Below are positions 4,791 through 5,307 of a stretch of 5,307 nt of DNA, one piece after another. Origin of the DNA: a bacterium BMS3Bbin02 (GTDB taxonomy: Bacteria > Actinomycetota > Acidimicrobiia > Spongiisociales > UBA5794); assembly GCA_002898115.1 (NCBI GenBank), contig BDTL01000040.1, forward strand, positions 1 to 5,307, given 5' to 3'. Every line of letters begins with the position of its first letter. Position 1 is the stretch's first letter. Made by a program: the position numbers and the translations under genes. Under the pieces are notes generated by a model. The model saw only the letters and a program-made list of their open reading frames with translations, was not told the origin of the DNA and did not search any database.

Positions 4791-5307
4791 ATGAAACGGA
4801 TCATCCTCCTCGCGTTCTTCGCCGCGGTCATCGCAGCGTGCGGCGCAGCAGCATCCACGGAGATCCCCATCGGCCCCGGCACGACCGCGCCTCCGCAGGC
4901 CGCGCCGGTGTCCCCACCCGACGAAAGCCTGAATTCGCTCGAGCTGACGTCGGAATTACTTGTTGAGGGTCTCTCGAAGCCCGTCGCTGTCGTATCAGAA
5001 CCGGATACCGACCGATTCTTCGTCGTCGAACAAACAGGGAAAGTCGTCATCGTCGATAACGGGTCGATACTGGACGAGCCGTACATCGACCTCACCAACG
5101 ACGTGACCACCGAAGGGCTCGAACAAGGTCTTCTCGGTTTCGCCCTCCACCCCGATTACGCCGCAAACGGCCGATCGTTCGTGTACTTCACGGACATCAA
5201 GGGTGACACTCAACTCCTTGAGTACCAACGGGCCGGCGACTCAAGCGCTCGGTTCACCAAGACGATCCTCAAACAAGACCAACCTCATCAATATCACAAC
5301 GGCGGTC
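4791..5307 (+). CDS. Lipoprotein PQQ-dependent sugar dehydrogenase, N-terminal part (runs off right edge)
   Basis: The frame is open for 172 codons to the edge. MKRIILLAFFAAVIAAC is a type II signal peptide with lipobox IAAC (Cys 17), so the enzyme should be anchored outside the membrane. A Pro/Ala linker runs to about residue 48. The catalytic domain then starts LVEGLSKPVAVV, with RFFVVEQTGKVVIVDNG (75-91), EQGLLGFALHPDY (111-123) and FVYFTD (130-135). These are hallmarks of the soluble glucose/sorbosone dehydrogenase beta-propeller (GSDH) family, which oxidises aldoses or similar sugars with PQQ. The last residues, YHNGG, hold the His (169) corresponding to the family's catalytic base. The C-terminal PQQ- and calcium-binding regions are off the edge. 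Some family members lack known dehydrogenase activity, so the substrate is open. Confidence 0.88.
   Translation, partial: MKRIILLAFFAAVIAACGAAASTEIPIGPGTTAPPQAAPVSPPDESLNSLELTSELLVEGLSKPVAVVSEPDTDRFFVVEQTGKVVIVDNGSILDEPYIDLTNDVTTEGLEQGLLGFALHPDYAANGRSFVYFTDIKGDTQLLEYQRAGDSSARFTKTILKQDQPHQYHNGG

Noticed and set aside
4691..5228. Leftward open frames opposite the sugar dehydrogenase gene
   Set aside because: They are antisense to a clear GSDH-family coding sequence and have no independent support.

Overview
The window looks like a high-GC actinobacterial chromosome segment, possibly from the class Acidimicrobiia. This is an inference from third-position GC of about 70% in the genes, several lipoproteins with Thr/Pro-rich stalks, and TANNNT -10 boxes placed 7 nt before start codons (a leaderless-transcript pattern). 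No RNA gene, CRISPR array, prophage or defence system is visible.

Left end (1-668): the N-terminal part of an IS630-family transposase reads leftward off the window edge. The element's outer end, near 425-456, abuts the 3' remnant of a rightward gene that has lost its start, so the IS appears to have disrupted that gene. A GC-rich inverted repeat at 683-720 lies between this remnant and the convergent lipoprotein gene.

Middle (799-3451): this is a run of cell-surface lipoprotein genes. A leftward lipoprotein with a perfect 15-bp tandem repeat (TTTPS stalk) is followed by a rightward lipoprotein with two C-terminal-domain cysteines. Next comes a shortened paralogue of that second lipoprotein's 5' region, including a well-conserved upstream block. 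The run ends with a lipoprotein carrying a type-1 copper (cupredoxin) domain on a Thr/Pro stalk. The shortened paralogue ends in an ATGA overlap with the cupredoxin gene.

Right end (3484-5307): a leftward two-gene operon encodes a 144-residue protein of unknown function and an alpha/beta hydrolase with a complete catalytic triad. It is divergent from a lipoprotein PQQ-dependent sugar dehydrogenase that runs off the right edge just after its catalytic-histidine motif. The cupredoxin and the dehydrogenase could both be extracytoplasmic redox proteins, but no direct link is shown.

The most notable observation is the duplicated lipoprotein 5' region (1674 onward and 2481 onward), whose upstream block is better conserved than the reading frame after it. 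No complete novel system is evident.
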